In this document: positions 1-8,072 of the stretch, piece after piece
Numbering within the stretch: position 1 is the first letter of the stretch
How the letters are laid out: every line of letters begins with the position of its first letter
Source: an uncultured Oscillospiraceae bacterium
Lineage (GTDB): Bacteria; Bacillota_A; Clostridia; Oscillospirales; Oscillospiraceae
Length of the DNA: 22,035 nucleotides
NCBI GenBank assembly: GCA_900754605.1
Contig: CAAEDK010000013.1
Span: 1-22,035 of the forward strand
Direction: 5' to 3'
Translations under genes and position numbers: made by a program
The notes under the pieces: model-generated
The model's input: only the letters and a program-made list of their open reading frames with translations
The model's database searches: none
What the model was told of the DNA's origin: nothing

Positions 1-45
1 ACCACAGAAGAAATATTCCTTGGTATGTGCTTTGAGCCGAAGTGA
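1..45 (+). CDS. possible 3' end of an upstream gene (partial)
   Basis: Frame 1 is open from the first base and ends at a TGA at 43-45, giving a 14-residue tail ending in CFEPK. The stop lies 39 bases before the ABC permease start, a normal operon spacing. The piece is far too short to identify and may be chance. Confidence 0.25.
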   Translation, partial: TTEEIFLGMCFEPK

Positions 46-84
46 TCTCTTAGTTTTCAAACCAGAAGGGAGCCTCTCCAAATT

Positions 85-1530
85 ATGCGCCACTCGCAAG
101 AACGCCCGTTCCGGCTGGGAATGGTATATATAGTCATGCTCATCCTTTATGCCCTGTTGGTGATTTCTTTCTACTTTTTAGCGGGGAAAGAACTGCATAT
201 CCGGGACTCCAGAGGAGATCTGGATTTGCCTGTAGCGGAAACCGCTGCTGGAGAACTGGCACAGGGCGTTGTGATTGAGCAGGTATTTCAAGCGGATATC
301 CAACGGTTCCAAACGGTATCTGTCCAGTGGACTACATATATGCGTGCCAATGCAGGGATTGTGACGGTGGAGCTTTATGATCTGCGGAATCAATCTCTGT
401 TGGCCAGTCAGACGTTGGATGCAGCCGCAATGACTGAGGGTATGGTGACCACTCTCTCCATTGATCCGCCATCGGAAACGTTGTATGGTGCACCGTTGCT
501 TTTACGGCTTTCCGCCGATTCTGTGTCCGGCAGTGCAGTGTCTCCTCTGATGTCATCCAGTGCTGACGAAGACGGATGCACACTTTATATCAATGGGGCT
601 GAAACCTTTGGAAGCTTGTGCTTTTCCGCCACAGGGGAGGACTATATCTGGACGGGACTTCACTATTGGGAATTTGCCGCGGGCTTTGGAGCGGTTCTTC
701 TGGCCGGCCTTGCCTGGTCCTACTGGAGATGGCGGACAGGGCGGCACAGCTTCCTGGCAAATGCGTTTCTGGTTGTGAGAAAATACCGCTTCCTGATCAA
801 GCAGTTAGTATCAAGGGATTTCAAAACAAAATACAAGCGGTCTATTCTTGGGGTATTCTGGAGTTTCCTGAATCCCTTGCTGACCATGTGCGTACAGTAT
901 TTTGTATTTTCCACCATTTTCAAAAATGATATTGAGAATTTTGCGGTATATCTGCTTATCGGTGTTGTGCTGTTCAATTTTTTCTCAGAAGCCTGCGGCA
1001 TGGCACTAACATCTATTCTGGGCAATGCTGGATTGATCACCAAGGTCTATGTGCCGAAATACATCTATCCGCTGACCCGGGTCATGTCCTCTATGGTAAA
1101 TTTGGCGATATCCCTGATTCCACTGCTCATCGTCTGCTTGGTTACAGGGGTGCAATTTCATAAATCAGCGGTTCTCGCGCTATACTTTATAGTCTGCCTG
1201 GTCATCTTCTGCTTGGGATTAGGACTACTGCTGGCCACATCTATGGTGTTTTTCCGGGATACCCAGTTCCTATGGGGAGTCCTGACTATGGTATGGATGT
1301 ATGCCACACCGATTTTTTACCCAGAAACTATTTTGCCGCAGGAGTTCAGATTCGTCCTGAACATCAACCCGCTGTATCACTTTCTGAGAAGTATGCGGAT
1401 GTGCATTCTGGACGGGATATCTCCAGAGCCATTTGTATACGTTCAGTGCTTTGGTATCGCGCTGGCCATGCTGTTGATTGGGGCACTGATATTCAAAATA
1501 AAGCAGGACCGTTTCGTGCTGTATTTATAA
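85..1530 (+). CDS. polysaccharide ABC exporter permease with N-terminal extracytoplasmic domain (Wzm/TagG type)
   Basis: Membrane subunit of an ABC-2 exporter that moves lipid-linked glycan across the cytoplasmic membrane. The second half (from about residue 235) is a typical Wzm/TagG permease: the amphipathic stretch LVSRDFKTKYKRS, then about six hydrophobic helices with the family-like NPLLTM, KVYVPKYIYP and INPLYHF segments. The first half is unusual: a helix at about residues 12-34, roughly 160 residues of likely beta-rich outside domain, and a second helix near 197-217. At 481 residues it is nearly twice the usual length of about 260. AGAAGGGAG upstream supports the ATG at 85. The ATPase gene starts 12 bases after the stop, so the two form one transporter. 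Base composition is like the GC-richer backbone, not the cassette that follows. The outside domain may bind glycan, which is inference. Confidence 0.88.
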   Translation: MRHSQERPFRLGMVYIVMLILYALLVISFYFLAGKELHIRDSRGDLDLPVAETAAGELAQGVVIEQVFQADIQRFQTVSVQWTTYMRANAGIVTVELYDLRNQSLLASQTLDAAAMTEGMVTTLSIDPPSETLYGAPLLLRLSADSVSGSAVSPLMSSSADEDGCTLYINGAETFGSLCFSATGEDYIWTGLHYWEFAAGFGAVLLAGLAWSYWRWRTGRHSFLANAFLVVRKYRFLIKQLVSRDFKTKYKRSILGVFWSFLNPLLTMCVQYFVFSTIFKNDIENFAVYLLIGVVLFNFFSEACGMALTSILGNAGLITKVYVPKYIYPLTRVMSSMVNLAISLIPLLIVCLVTGVQFHKSAVLALYFIVCLVIFCLGLGLLLATSMVFFRDTQFLWGVLTMVWMYATPIFYPETILPQEFRFVLNINPLYHFLRSMRMCILDGISPEPFVYVQCFGIALAMLLIGALIFKIKQDRFVLYL

Positions 1531-1542
1531 GGTGTTGGTACG

Positions 1543-2277
1543 ATGAGCAAGAAAACTATGATAGAGGTCTCAGACGTGACCATGCAGTTCCGCTTGAACA
1601 ACGACAAGATCCTGTCCTTAAAGGAATTTGTGACAACGGCACTGCGTGGAAAACTTCAGTACAACAAGTTTACCGCTCTGGAGCATATTTCTTTTGAACT
1701 GAAGCGAGGACAGACCCTGGGGCTGATTGGGCGGAATGGCGCGGGGAAAAGCACACTTTTAAAGATCATCTCCGGTATTTTGAAACCGACGGAAGGCCGA
1801 GTAAGCTGCTATGGGAATGTAGTACCTATGCTGGAGTTGGGCAGCGGCTTTGACTTCGATTTGACGGGCCGGGAAAATGTCTTCCTCAACGGCGCCATCC
1901 TGGGGTACAGCGAGGAGTTTCTCAAGGGAAAGTATGATGAGATTGTGGAGTTCTCCGAATTGGGACAGTTTATTGAAGTTCCGATTCGGAATTATTCCTC
2001 TGGCATGCTTGCCCGTTTGGCTTTTTCTATTGCAACAGTAGTTAACCCCGATATTCTGATCGTGGATGAAATTTTATCTGTGGGTGACGTTGCGTTTCAG
2101 GAAAAGAGCAAAAAAAGGATGCTCCACCTGATGGGCGGCGGCACCACAGTCCTATTCGTTTCCCACAGCATTGAACAGATCCGGGAGATGTGTGACCGGG
2201 CCATCTGGCTGGAAAATGGTTCAGTTAAGCTGATGGGCGGCGCTGAGAAAGTGTGTGATGCGTATGAAAGCAAATGA
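1543..2277 (+). CDS. polysaccharide ABC exporter ATP-binding protein (Wzt/TagH type)
   Basis: Cytoplasmic ATPase that powers the neighbouring permease. Visible motifs in order: Walker A GRNGAGKST (63-71), signature YSSGM (151-155), Walker B ILIVDE ending at E176, and H208 in FVSHS as the switch histidine. The ELGSGFDFDLTGRENVFLNG segment is characteristic of the Wzt/TagH subfamily. At 244 residues it is only the nucleotide-binding domain. It lacks the C-terminal carbohydrate-binding domain of long Wzt proteins (about 400 residues), which fits the extra outside domain on the permease as a possible alternative recognition site (inference). AAGGTG eight bases before the ATG serves as ribosome site. 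Its 3' end overlaps the start of the next glycosyltransferase gene by about 20 bases. Confidence 0.92.
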   Translation: MSKKTMIEVSDVTMQFRLNNDKILSLKEFVTTALRGKLQYNKFTALEHISFELKRGQTLGLIGRNGAGKSTLLKIISGILKPTEGRVSCYGNVVPMLELGSGFDFDLTGRENVFLNGAILGYSEEFLKGKYDEIVEFSELGQFIEVPIRNYSSGMLARLAFSIATVVNPDILIVDEILSVGDVAFQEKSKKRMLHLMGGGTTVLFVSHSIEQIREMCDRAIWLENGSVKLMGGAEKVCDAYESK

Positions 2278-3403
2278 GGGCTTTCCCCAAAGCCGAGTTT
2301 GTATTTTTTCTCAGACATGGAGTTCTGGTGGGATTGAATCCTTTTTCAACAACCTACTGCACTATATGGATCTATCACATTTCGAAGTTGATATAGTGGT
2401 CGAAAAATTAGAGGAAAGCATTTTTAGGGGGCCCCTTGAAGAACTTGGTGTTTCATTTTATGAATTATCTGGCTCGTCACACCGCATTCTAGAGAACTAC
2501 AAAGAATTTGCAAGGCTGATTAAGAGAAAAAAGTATGATGTTCTCCACTTAAATGTATTCCAAGCCCAGGCCATGATGTATCTGCGGTTGGCAAAAAATC
2601 AAGGAATCCCAATCCGTATTGCACACAGTCACAACACAGAACTGAGGCGAAGTAGAACCAAGTGGCTTAAAATGCTGGTACATGAAGGAGGAAAACGACT
2701 TTTTTCACTATATGCAACTGATTTTTGGGCATGCTCGCAATTAGCGGCAAGATTCATGTTTCCTAAAAACGTGGTAAAAAAGGAACAGTATTGCTTTATT
2801 CCAAATGGAATTAATTTGGAAAAGTTTCAGTTTAATATTTCTACTCGTCGGGAGAAACGCAAGGAATTGCATTTGGAAAATACTTTTGTAATCGGCAACA
2901 TAGGCCGCCTTTGTTATCAAAAAAACCAACGTTTCTTACTGAACGTTTTTTCTGACGTATATCAGAACATGCCCGAATCAAGGCTTCTCCTTGTCGGGGA
3001 CGGTGACGACCGCAAAGAGCTGGAATTATATGCGGAATCTCTCGGACTCCTTGATAGTGTGATAATTTATGGCACGAGCAATCATGTTGAGGAGTTGCTG
3101 TGCGCCATGGACGTATTTGCATTCCCGAGTCTTTTTGAAGGACTCGGTATTGCAATGATTGAAGCGCAGGCATCCGGGCTTCCGGTAATTTGTTCAGACC
3201 AGATACCAAAGGAGTCGGTGGTATCTGATGATGTCTACCGTATTTCTGTCCATGACAGGGATGGTTGGGTCAAAGCACTGCTTAGAATGGATGGCGGAAG
3301 ACAAAAATGTCTATTGGAAAACGAATTACTGTCCAATTATGATATTCGCCGATTAAGCCGCCAAATGGAAAAAATATATTGCAGGAAAAGAAAAAATGGT
3401 TGA
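2258..3403 (+). CDS. glycosyltransferase family 4 (GT-B, EpsF-like)
   Basis: Retaining GT-B glycosyltransferase that adds a sugar from a nucleotide donor to a growing lipid-linked glycan at the inner membrane face. N-terminal features are SSGGIESFFNNL (acceptor-side glycine loop) and HSHNTELRR; the C-terminal donor domain has IGNIGRLCYQKNQ, LLLVGDGDDR and FEGLGIAMIEAQASGLPVI, with the two glutamates of the E-x7-E motif near residues 295 and 303. Length (about 380) is normal. Three starts lie close together: GTG 2255, ATG 2258 and ATG 2264; ATG 2258 best fits GAGAAAG at 2245-2251. The start lies inside the ATPase gene. This is the first gene of the AT-rich cassette. The sugar transferred cannot be read from the sequence. 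Confidence 0.88.
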   Translation: MRMKANEGFPQSRVCIFSQTWSSGGIESFFNNLLHYMDLSHFEVDIVVEKLEESIFRGPLEELGVSFYELSGSSHRILENYKEFARLIKRKKYDVLHLNVFQAQAMMYLRLAKNQGIPIRIAHSHNTELRRSRTKWLKMLVHEGGKRLFSLYATDFWACSQLAARFMFPKNVVKKEQYCFIPNGINLEKFQFNISTRREKRKELHLENTFVIGNIGRLCYQKNQRFLLNVFSDVYQNMPESRLLLVGDGDDRKELELYAESLGLLDSVIIYGTSNHVEELLCAMDVFAFPSLFEGLGIAMIEAQASGLPVICSDQIPKESVVSDDVYRISVHDRDGWVKALLRMDGGRQKCLLENELLSNYDIRRLSRQMEKIYCRKRKNG

Positions 3404-3947
3404 AAAGCATGACTGCATGAAATATCTGAGGTGGATAAGGCACAGCCTTCTAAAAAGGATTTCGTTGTGCTACTACGGGTGGTGGCAATGGCGTCGCATC
3501 TGTAAAATCGAAGGAATGGGGCGCACGGCTGTAATTTTGGTTACGGGAGAAGATCGTGAAGTTAGCTTTTTTGCACTGACACATTTGGATCAGTTGTTGG
3601 AAAAACGGGCCTTTGATGATGCGGTCATTATATCCGCGGATCAAGTGGTTTTGAAAAGTGCCCCGTACTTTTCAAACAAATTACGTGCGGTTCATAAACT
3701 CTCCCCAAAACAGGTGGACAGTTTGTTACAGCTGGCTTGTTTATATCAATTTGATGACCGTTTTATATGCGCGTCCATTGAGCAGCCGACAGGAAGAAAT
3801 GGCGGCAGATTAGTGGGCAAAAAAGGGATAACAAAAGAAGAAGTATTTTCCGTCGGAGTGTACGGACTCTATCCTTTCGAACCGGCCAACATTCCTGTCT
3901 ATGACGGAGACGACCTTGAAATTTTAGCATTTATGAGGGGGATGTAA
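3396..3947 (+). CDS. unknown small protein A1 (paralogue of A2 at 7482)
   Basis: I do not recognise this family. The 183-residue protein has no signal peptide or clear membrane helix. Its basic N-terminus (about residues 8-37) is followed by what looks like an alpha/beta fold: a strand at TAVILV, a helix at FALTHLDQLLE, and a strand at DDAVIIS. The C-terminal half carries DRFICAS, GRNG, GKKGITKEE and GVYGLYPF. The same pattern recurs in the protein encoded at 7482-8072; by eye about half of a 42-residue C-terminal stretch is identical. The ATG overlaps the stop of the GT4 gene by eight bases (ATGGTTGA), implying coupled translation. Being always close to a GT9-like gene suggests a partner or accessory of a glycosyltransferase, or a transferase itself; this is inference. 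Confidence 0.8.
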   Translation: MVEKHDCMKYLRWIRHSLLKRISLCYYGWWQWRRICKIEGMGRTAVILVTGEDREVSFFALTHLDQLLEKRAFDDAVIISADQVVLKSAPYFSNKLRAVHKLSPKQVDSLLQLACLYQFDDRFICASIEQPTGRNGGRLVGKKGITKEEVFSVGVYGLYPFEPANIPVYDGDDLEILAFMRGM

Positions 3948-3951
3948 GTGG

Positions 3952-5472
3952 ATGATTCCTGAATATGTTGTTGTGCAAGCAGGTGGCAGGGGGAGCCGGT
4001 TGGGCTATTTAACGGATAACAAGCCTAAATGTCTCGTGCCGGTCGAGAATTTACCAATGATTTTTCATCTATTTCGAAAATACCCGGATAGCAAATTCAT
4101 AATAATCGGTGACTATCATTATGAAGTACTGAAACGCTACCTGACCAGTTTTGCGGATGTAGACTACCAATTGGTTTGTGCGACCGAAAAAAAGGGAACT
4201 TGCGCAGGTATGCGGGAAGCGTTCTCTATGATTCCCGAGGAGACGCCGTTTTTAGTCATTTGGTCAGACTTAATTATGCCTAAAGACTTAGAGCTTCCAG
4301 ATGAAAAGGGAAATTATATTGGCTTGGCAAAAGATTTCCCGTGCCGCTGGAGGTATGAAAGCCAGAAATTCGAGGAGAAGAGGTCCTCCGAATATGGCGT
4401 GGCAGGTATGTTTGTGTTTGAGAATGCTGCTACAGTCCGAGATGTTCCAGAGGAAGGAGAGTTCGTTCGATGGCTGTCGCTATTGCCGACTACATATAAG
4501 ACATTTCCGATTTATCACATGAAAGAGTACGGCTTACTGGAGGAGTACCAAAAAATTGAAAGCGCCAAGTGCCGCCCGTTCAACAGAATATACATTGAAA
4601 ATGGCCGTTTTGTCAAGGAAGCGATTGATGAACAGGGACGGGTGCTGGCGATTCATGAAAGCAATTGGTACAGAAAGCTAGAGGGGCGACAATTAAAAAA
4701 CATCCCTGCTGTTTTTGGCTATGCCCCTTTGAAAATGGAACTGGTCGATGGAAAATCAGTCTACGAGTATAAAGATCTGTCTCTTGATGACAAAAAGAAG
4801 ATACTCGGATCGATTGTGGAATGTCTGAAAGATGTGCATAACCTCGGCTCTATTCCGGCTGAAATATTAAGCTATAGGGAAGCCTATGTTGATAAAACCT
4901 TCAAACGATTGGAAAAAGTATATGATTTGGTTCCTTTCGCGCACGACTCGTACATCAACATCAATGGGCACAATTGCCGGAATATCTTTTTCCATCGAGA
5001 AGAGGTGGAGCAGCTCCTTATGAAATTTATGCCGAGAGAATTTCACCTGATTCATGGAGATTGTACATTCTCGAACTTAATGTTGAGGAATTCAGATTAC
5101 AGCCCTGTATTAATTGACCCACGCGGGTACTTTGGATTTACCGAGCTGTACGGTGATGTTGCTTATGATTGGGCGAAATTATACTATTCGGTGGTAGGAA
5201 ACTATGACCAGTTTAACCGAAAACGCTTCCGGCTCACAATTCGGGAAGATAGCGTGCAACTGGATATAGCGAGCAATGGCTGGGAACCCCTTGAACAAGA
5301 GCTGTTTGGCCTGATTGGAGATGAGGTTGATCCGCGACAACTGCATATTCTCCACGCGATTATCTGGCTTTCGCTGACTACATATGCATGGGAAGATTAT
5401 GACTCCATATGTGGAGCATTTTACAACGGGATTTATTATCTGGAGGAATCGCTGCATGAAAACATATTTTGA
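3952..5472 (+). CDS. sugar/alcohol-phosphate nucleotidyltransferase fused to an APH/choline-kinase-type kinase
   Basis: Two activities in one 506-residue cytoplasmic protein. Residues 1 to about 230 form a nucleotidyltransferase: AGGRGSRL (10-17) binds the NTP, K26 is in NKPKCLVPV, and D106 in IWSDL is a likely metal ligand. Residues about 235-500 form an aminoglycoside-phosphotransferase/choline-kinase-like domain with the Brenner motif H368-G-D370-x4-N375 and a metal-binding D389 in LIDPRG. The same domain order is known from LicC-LicA fusions, which make CDP-choline, but no LicD transferase is nearby. The isomerase and phosphatase genes that follow point to an activated sugar or polyol phosphate instead (inference). 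The start lies four bases after the A1 stop, with GAGGGGG ten bases upstream. Confidence 0.82.
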   Translation: MIPEYVVVQAGGRGSRLGYLTDNKPKCLVPVENLPMIFHLFRKYPDSKFIIIGDYHYEVLKRYLTSFADVDYQLVCATEKKGTCAGMREAFSMIPEETPFLVIWSDLIMPKDLELPDEKGNYIGLAKDFPCRWRYESQKFEEKRSSEYGVAGMFVFENAATVRDVPEEGEFVRWLSLLPTTYKTFPIYHMKEYGLLEEYQKIESAKCRPFNRIYIENGRFVKEAIDEQGRVLAIHESNWYRKLEGRQLKNIPAVFGYAPLKMELVDGKSVYEYKDLSLDDKKKILGSIVECLKDVHNLGSIPAEILSYREAYVDKTFKRLEKVYDLVPFAHDSYININGHNCRNIFFHREEVEQLLMKFMPREFHLIHGDCTFSNLMLRNSDYSPVLIDPRGYFGFTELYGDVAYDWAKLYYSVVGNYDQFNRKRFRLTIREDSVQLDIASNGWEPLEQELFGLIGDEVDPRQLHILHAIIWLSLTTYAWEDYDSICGAFYNGIYYLEESLHENIF

Positions 5473-6040
5473 GGAACAAATGCAGGTAATTAATAACGCT
5501 GTCAAGTCTCTTGATACAGAGACCTTTACCCAATTGGTGACTGAATGTGAAGCTGTTCTTAGCGATGGTCATAAAATCATTTTAAGCGGGTTAGGGAAAA
5601 ATGTCCCGGTGTGCGAAAAATTTGTTGGGACCATGAACTCTTTTGGCCTCGCTGCAGCATTTATGAATACGAATACAGCGGTTCATGGTGATATCGGAAT
5701 GGTCCAGAATGGTGATTTGGTTATCATCCTTACTAAAAGCGGTGATACCTCCGAATCGGTTTATCTGACCTCTCTGCTCGAACAACGCAATGCTGACCTT
5801 TGGCTGCTATCCTTTCAGCGCAACAGCACACTGGCCGAGAGGATCCCAAAACATGTGATTCTCGATTTGGAACACGAAGGGGATGCGTGGGATATTACTC
5901 CCAACAACTCTACAACAGTCAATCTGATCATCTTACAAGGACTGGCTATTGCGCTTTCGGAACGTATGGGCGTCACCCTGGCTGATTTTAAGAAAAATCA
6001 TCCTGGAGGGCACATAGGAAAGCAGTTGGAAAATGTCTAA
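5456..6040 (+). CDS. SIS-domain sugar-phosphate isomerase (KpsF/KdsD-like, no CBS domains)
   Basis: Likely ketose/aldose phosphate isomerase of the SIS fold, acting in the cytoplasm. Visible motifs: SGLGKNVPV, HGDIGM with H77 and D79, the phosphate-binding S95-G-D-T-S-E100, NNSTT, and HPGGHIGKQL with H182. HGD-x-GM and HPGG-x-G are hallmarks of arabinose-5-phosphate isomerases (KpsF/KdsD), but at 194 residues the two C-terminal CBS domains of that family (about 325 residues) are absent. The start is set by GGAGGA at 5442-5447, eight bases before ATG 5456; the frame stays open back to 5384 but that part lies inside the upstream gene and has no such site. It overlaps the kinase gene by 17 bases and the HAD gene by 8. 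The substrate, pentose, hexose or heptose, is not decided by sequence. Confidence 0.84.
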   Translation: MKTYFEEQMQVINNAVKSLDTETFTQLVTECEAVLSDGHKIILSGLGKNVPVCEKFVGTMNSFGLAAAFMNTNTAVHGDIGMVQNGDLVIILTKSGDTSESVYLTSLLEQRNADLWLLSFQRNSTLAERIPKHVILDLEHEGDAWDITPNNSTTVNLIILQGLAIALSERMGVTLADFKKNHPGGHIGKQLENV

Positions 6041-6410
6041 GAACATTGTGGTATCTGCACTTGGTAAGACTTGGATCCTGGATATCGATGGAACGGTTTG
6101 CAAACACAACGGTTACAAGCTCGATGGACATGATACGTTGCTTCCCGGTGCAAAGCAATTTTTTGAGGGTATTGACGAAATAGACAAGGTGGTTTTCATC
6201 ACATCCCGTTCACAAGCATACGCAGAAATGACAGAATCTTTCCTGAGAGAGAATGGAATAAGATGGAATGCGATTATCTATGACCTGCCTTATGGAGAGA
6301 GAATTCTGGTCAACGATAAAAAACCATCCGGGCTAAAAACCTCCATTGCTGTGAATACAGAAAGAGATGTGTTTATGGAAGAAATCTTTATTGTCGATGA
6401 GAGTTTATAG
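6033..6410 (+). CDS. small HAD-superfamily phosphatase (EcbF/BcbF capsule type)
   Basis: Minimal HAD hydrolase of 125 residues with no large cap. Motif I is ILDIDGTV with nucleophile D17 and acid D19, motif II is FITSRS with T57 or S58, and motif III/IV is VNDKKPSG with D95 and K96. Length and the VND-K-P motif resemble the EcbF/BcbF capsule-biosynthesis phosphatases. It most likely removes a phosphate from a sugar bisphosphate intermediate made by the kinase domain two genes upstream, as GmhB does in nucleotide-heptose synthesis; this pathway role is inference. The ATG overlaps the isomerase stop by eight bases (ATGTCTAA), indicating coupled translation. Confidence 0.8.
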   Translation: MSKNIVVSALGKTWILDIDGTVCKHNGYKLDGHDTLLPGAKQFFEGIDEIDKVVFITSRSQAYAEMTESFLRENGIRWNAIIYDLPYGERILVNDKKPSGLKTSIAVNTERDVFMEEIFIVDESL

Positions 6411-6413
6411 CCT

Positions 6414-7406
6414 ATGGTAAACATGCTAAAACAGTTCGTCAAACGGAGACCTTTTCTCGCTATTCCCCTTACTATGATGACAAAGATACTTCCCGGATAC
6501 AGACAATATCGGAAAATTGTGAGGCGGTATGGATCAACGGTATCCGTTCTTCGTACCGCATGGCACGGCACAGGAGACTACTACATTTGTGGAATGTATC
6601 TCCCGGCATTTTTAAAAGAAAACGGAATTTCTAATTATGTATTTCTTGTCAACAAAACTGGCAGCGAACGTAAAGTAACCAGACTCTTCGACGTATACCA
6701 AGGGCATACAGTTCAGCTCCATTCGGTAGAGCCTCTGAGCCGTTTCAGCGAATTCATGCGGCAGAAAGAGCCATTGTGCAGAAGTTTTGAAAAATCGGAT
6801 CACTTGACATTCATTGGAGAGCAATTAAAGGGTTATCGTAGATTATCATTGGTAGATTTTTACCTATGGCAGGGATTCGGATTTAGCAATGAACCACAAA
6901 GAGCTATGCCATATTTTTCGAAAGACATTAATAAGATAAGACGAAAAATGGAAGCAAACAGACTTCCGCTTAAGAAAACTGTGTTGCTGTCTCCGTTTTC
7001 GACTTGCTCCAAGGAGTGCCTTCTACCTAACACCTTCTGGGAAAAAATTTCTGCTTATCTGGTGAGACGAGGCTATGTGGTAGCCACGAACTGCGGTGGA
7101 GGCGAGGAACCTATCTGTGGAACAATCCCTTTGACAGTTCCCTATGAAGAACTGGTTCCGTTCCTGGACATGTCTGGCAATTTTATTGGGGTTCGGAGCG
7201 GTCTATGCGATATTTTATCTCTATCTTCGTGTAATAAGATAATTATCCATCTTGAGCGTTCAGATTTTTGGCCAAACGGGCGCTCAAAAGAATTTGTGGG
7301 GATAAGACTTATGGGATTTGATAATGTGGCGACCGAAGTAGTATATGATGGAGAAATAGACGGCCTGATGCGAGATATAATCGGAGAGATCAGTACTTGG
7401 TGTTAG
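6414..7406 (+). CDS. GT9-like (heptosyltransferase-like) protein B1, probably truncated by a 3' frameshift
   Basis: Putative GT-B glycosyltransferase distantly like the heptosyltransferase family GT9. An N-terminal G52-T-G-D55 motif followed by YYICGMYLPAFL resembles the GD-x-L loop of GT9. A second Rossmann half has LLSPFST, FWEKISAYLVRRGY, PLTVPYEELVPFLD and FIGVR-SG (R261, S262, G263), then a CDIL segment at the place of the GT9 D-S/G-H motif. It is a paralogue of the protein encoded at 8069-9232. The gene ends at TAG 7404-7406, but another frame continues with protein-like sequence to a stop at 7487-7489 that overlaps the next start (separate entry). The original protein may therefore have had about 30 more residues. 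Assignment to GT9 is by pattern only. Confidence 0.62.
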   Translation: MVNMLKQFVKRRPFLAIPLTMMTKILPGYRQYRKIVRRYGSTVSVLRTAWHGTGDYYICGMYLPAFLKENGISNYVFLVNKTGSERKVTRLFDVYQGHTVQLHSVEPLSRFSEFMRQKEPLCRSFEKSDHLTFIGEQLKGYRRLSLVDFYLWQGFGFSNEPQRAMPYFSKDINKIRRKMEANRLPLKKTVLLSPFSTCSKECLLPNTFWEKISAYLVRRGYVVATNCGGGEEPICGTIPLTVPYEELVPFLDMSGNFIGVRSGLCDILSLSSCNKIIIHLERSDFWPNGRSKEFVGIRLMGFDNVATEVVYDGEIDGLMRDIIGEISTWC

Positions 7407-7489
7407 CGCCAGACGAAAACCTCTCCCGGTTAATTTCTCCCGACCGTAACATTGGCATGCTGAAGAGGATTAGAGATTCTTATGGTTAA
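7391..7489 (+). other. out-of-frame continuation of B1 (lost or shifted C-terminus)
   Basis: The frame -1 relative to B1 reads YLVLAPDENLSRL, then ISPDRN, then MLKRIRDSYG, and stops at TAA 7487-7489. It looks like ordinary protein and has no start of its own. Its stop overlaps the A2 start as ATGGTTAA, exactly the eight-base arrangement seen at A1 (ATGGTTGA, 3396-3403). This suggests that B1 once ended here and that one base was lost or gained around 7388-7400. The alternatives are a sequencing error, recoding, or a fragment of another gene. Confidence 0.5.
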
Positions 7490-8072
7490 GACTAAAACGC
7501 AGGAACTAAAAAATCTGGAATTAACAAGGTTACAACAAGCGTTTAATGGGTGGGCTGTTTGGCATAGCATTGTCAAAAAATATAAACTTAAATCAAAAAC
7601 ATACAATAAAACGGCAGTTGTCCTGCTGCCACAAGATGATTTGGAATGTTGCTATTTTGCTCTGTTATATGCTGAACGGATGCTTCGACTTAGGGGGCTG
7701 GATGGGGTTGTCTTTTTGACGCATAATAATGTGGTTGCTAAGGCCGCAGAAATTATGTGCCCCAGCCTATTGGGTACAGAATTACTGCCGGCGAGTCAAA
7801 ATGCAGTTCTGACACAATACTACAATACTCGGCTTTTTGACCCTCGATTCATCCATGCGTCCTTAACAGAGCCCTTCGCAAGAAATGGACGTGCTTTAAT
7901 TGGGGTAAAGGGCATCACCGTGGAAGAAGCTGTGGCGATTGGCATATATAAGATCATTCCCTATGTAAGAAAAATACGTCCGAAATACACAGGCGAGGAT
8001 CAGGATATGAAAAATTTTTTTGCTATTGGAGAAGCATATACAGAACAGAGGACAACTGGAAAAATAAGATGA
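7482..8072 (+). CDS. unknown small protein A2 (paralogue of A1)
   Basis: Unrecognised 196-residue soluble protein, the second copy of the family at 3396-3947. Shared landmarks in order: TAVVLL strand, YFALLYAE helix, GVVFLTH strand, D-P-RFIHAS, P-x2-ARNG, IGVKGITVEE and GIYKIIP. The invariant-looking residues across the two copies are R-F-I-x-A-S, P-x2-x-RNG and K-G-I-T-x-E-E. Its N-terminus is basic and Lys/Gln-rich. AGAGGAT lies about 12 bases before the ATG. The 3' end overlaps the B2 gene by four bases (ATGA), so A2 and B2 are the cleanest view of the A-B pair. The function is unknown; obligate partnership with the GT9-like protein is inferred from the repeated pairing. Confidence 0.8.
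   Translation: MVKTKTQELKNLELTRLQQAFNGWAVWHSIVKKYKLKSKTYNKTAVVLLPQDDLECCYFALLYAERMLRLRGLDGVVFLTHNNVVAKAAEIMCPSLLGTELLPASQNAVLTQYYNTRLFDPRFIHASLTEPFARNGRALIGVKGITVEEAVAIGIYKIIPYVRKIRPKYTGEDQDMKNFFAIGEAYTEQRTTGKIR

Noticed and set aside
5384..5455. Upstream extension of the SIS isomerase
   Set aside because: The added residues lie in the coding region of the kinase fusion and have no ribosome site, while GGAGGA precedes ATG 5456 at the right distance.
3952..5472. Phosphocholine pathway (LicC-LicA fusion)
   Set aside because: Domain order fits, but no LicD transferase or choline transporter is present, and the overlapping isomerase and phosphatase genes point to a sugar phosphate.
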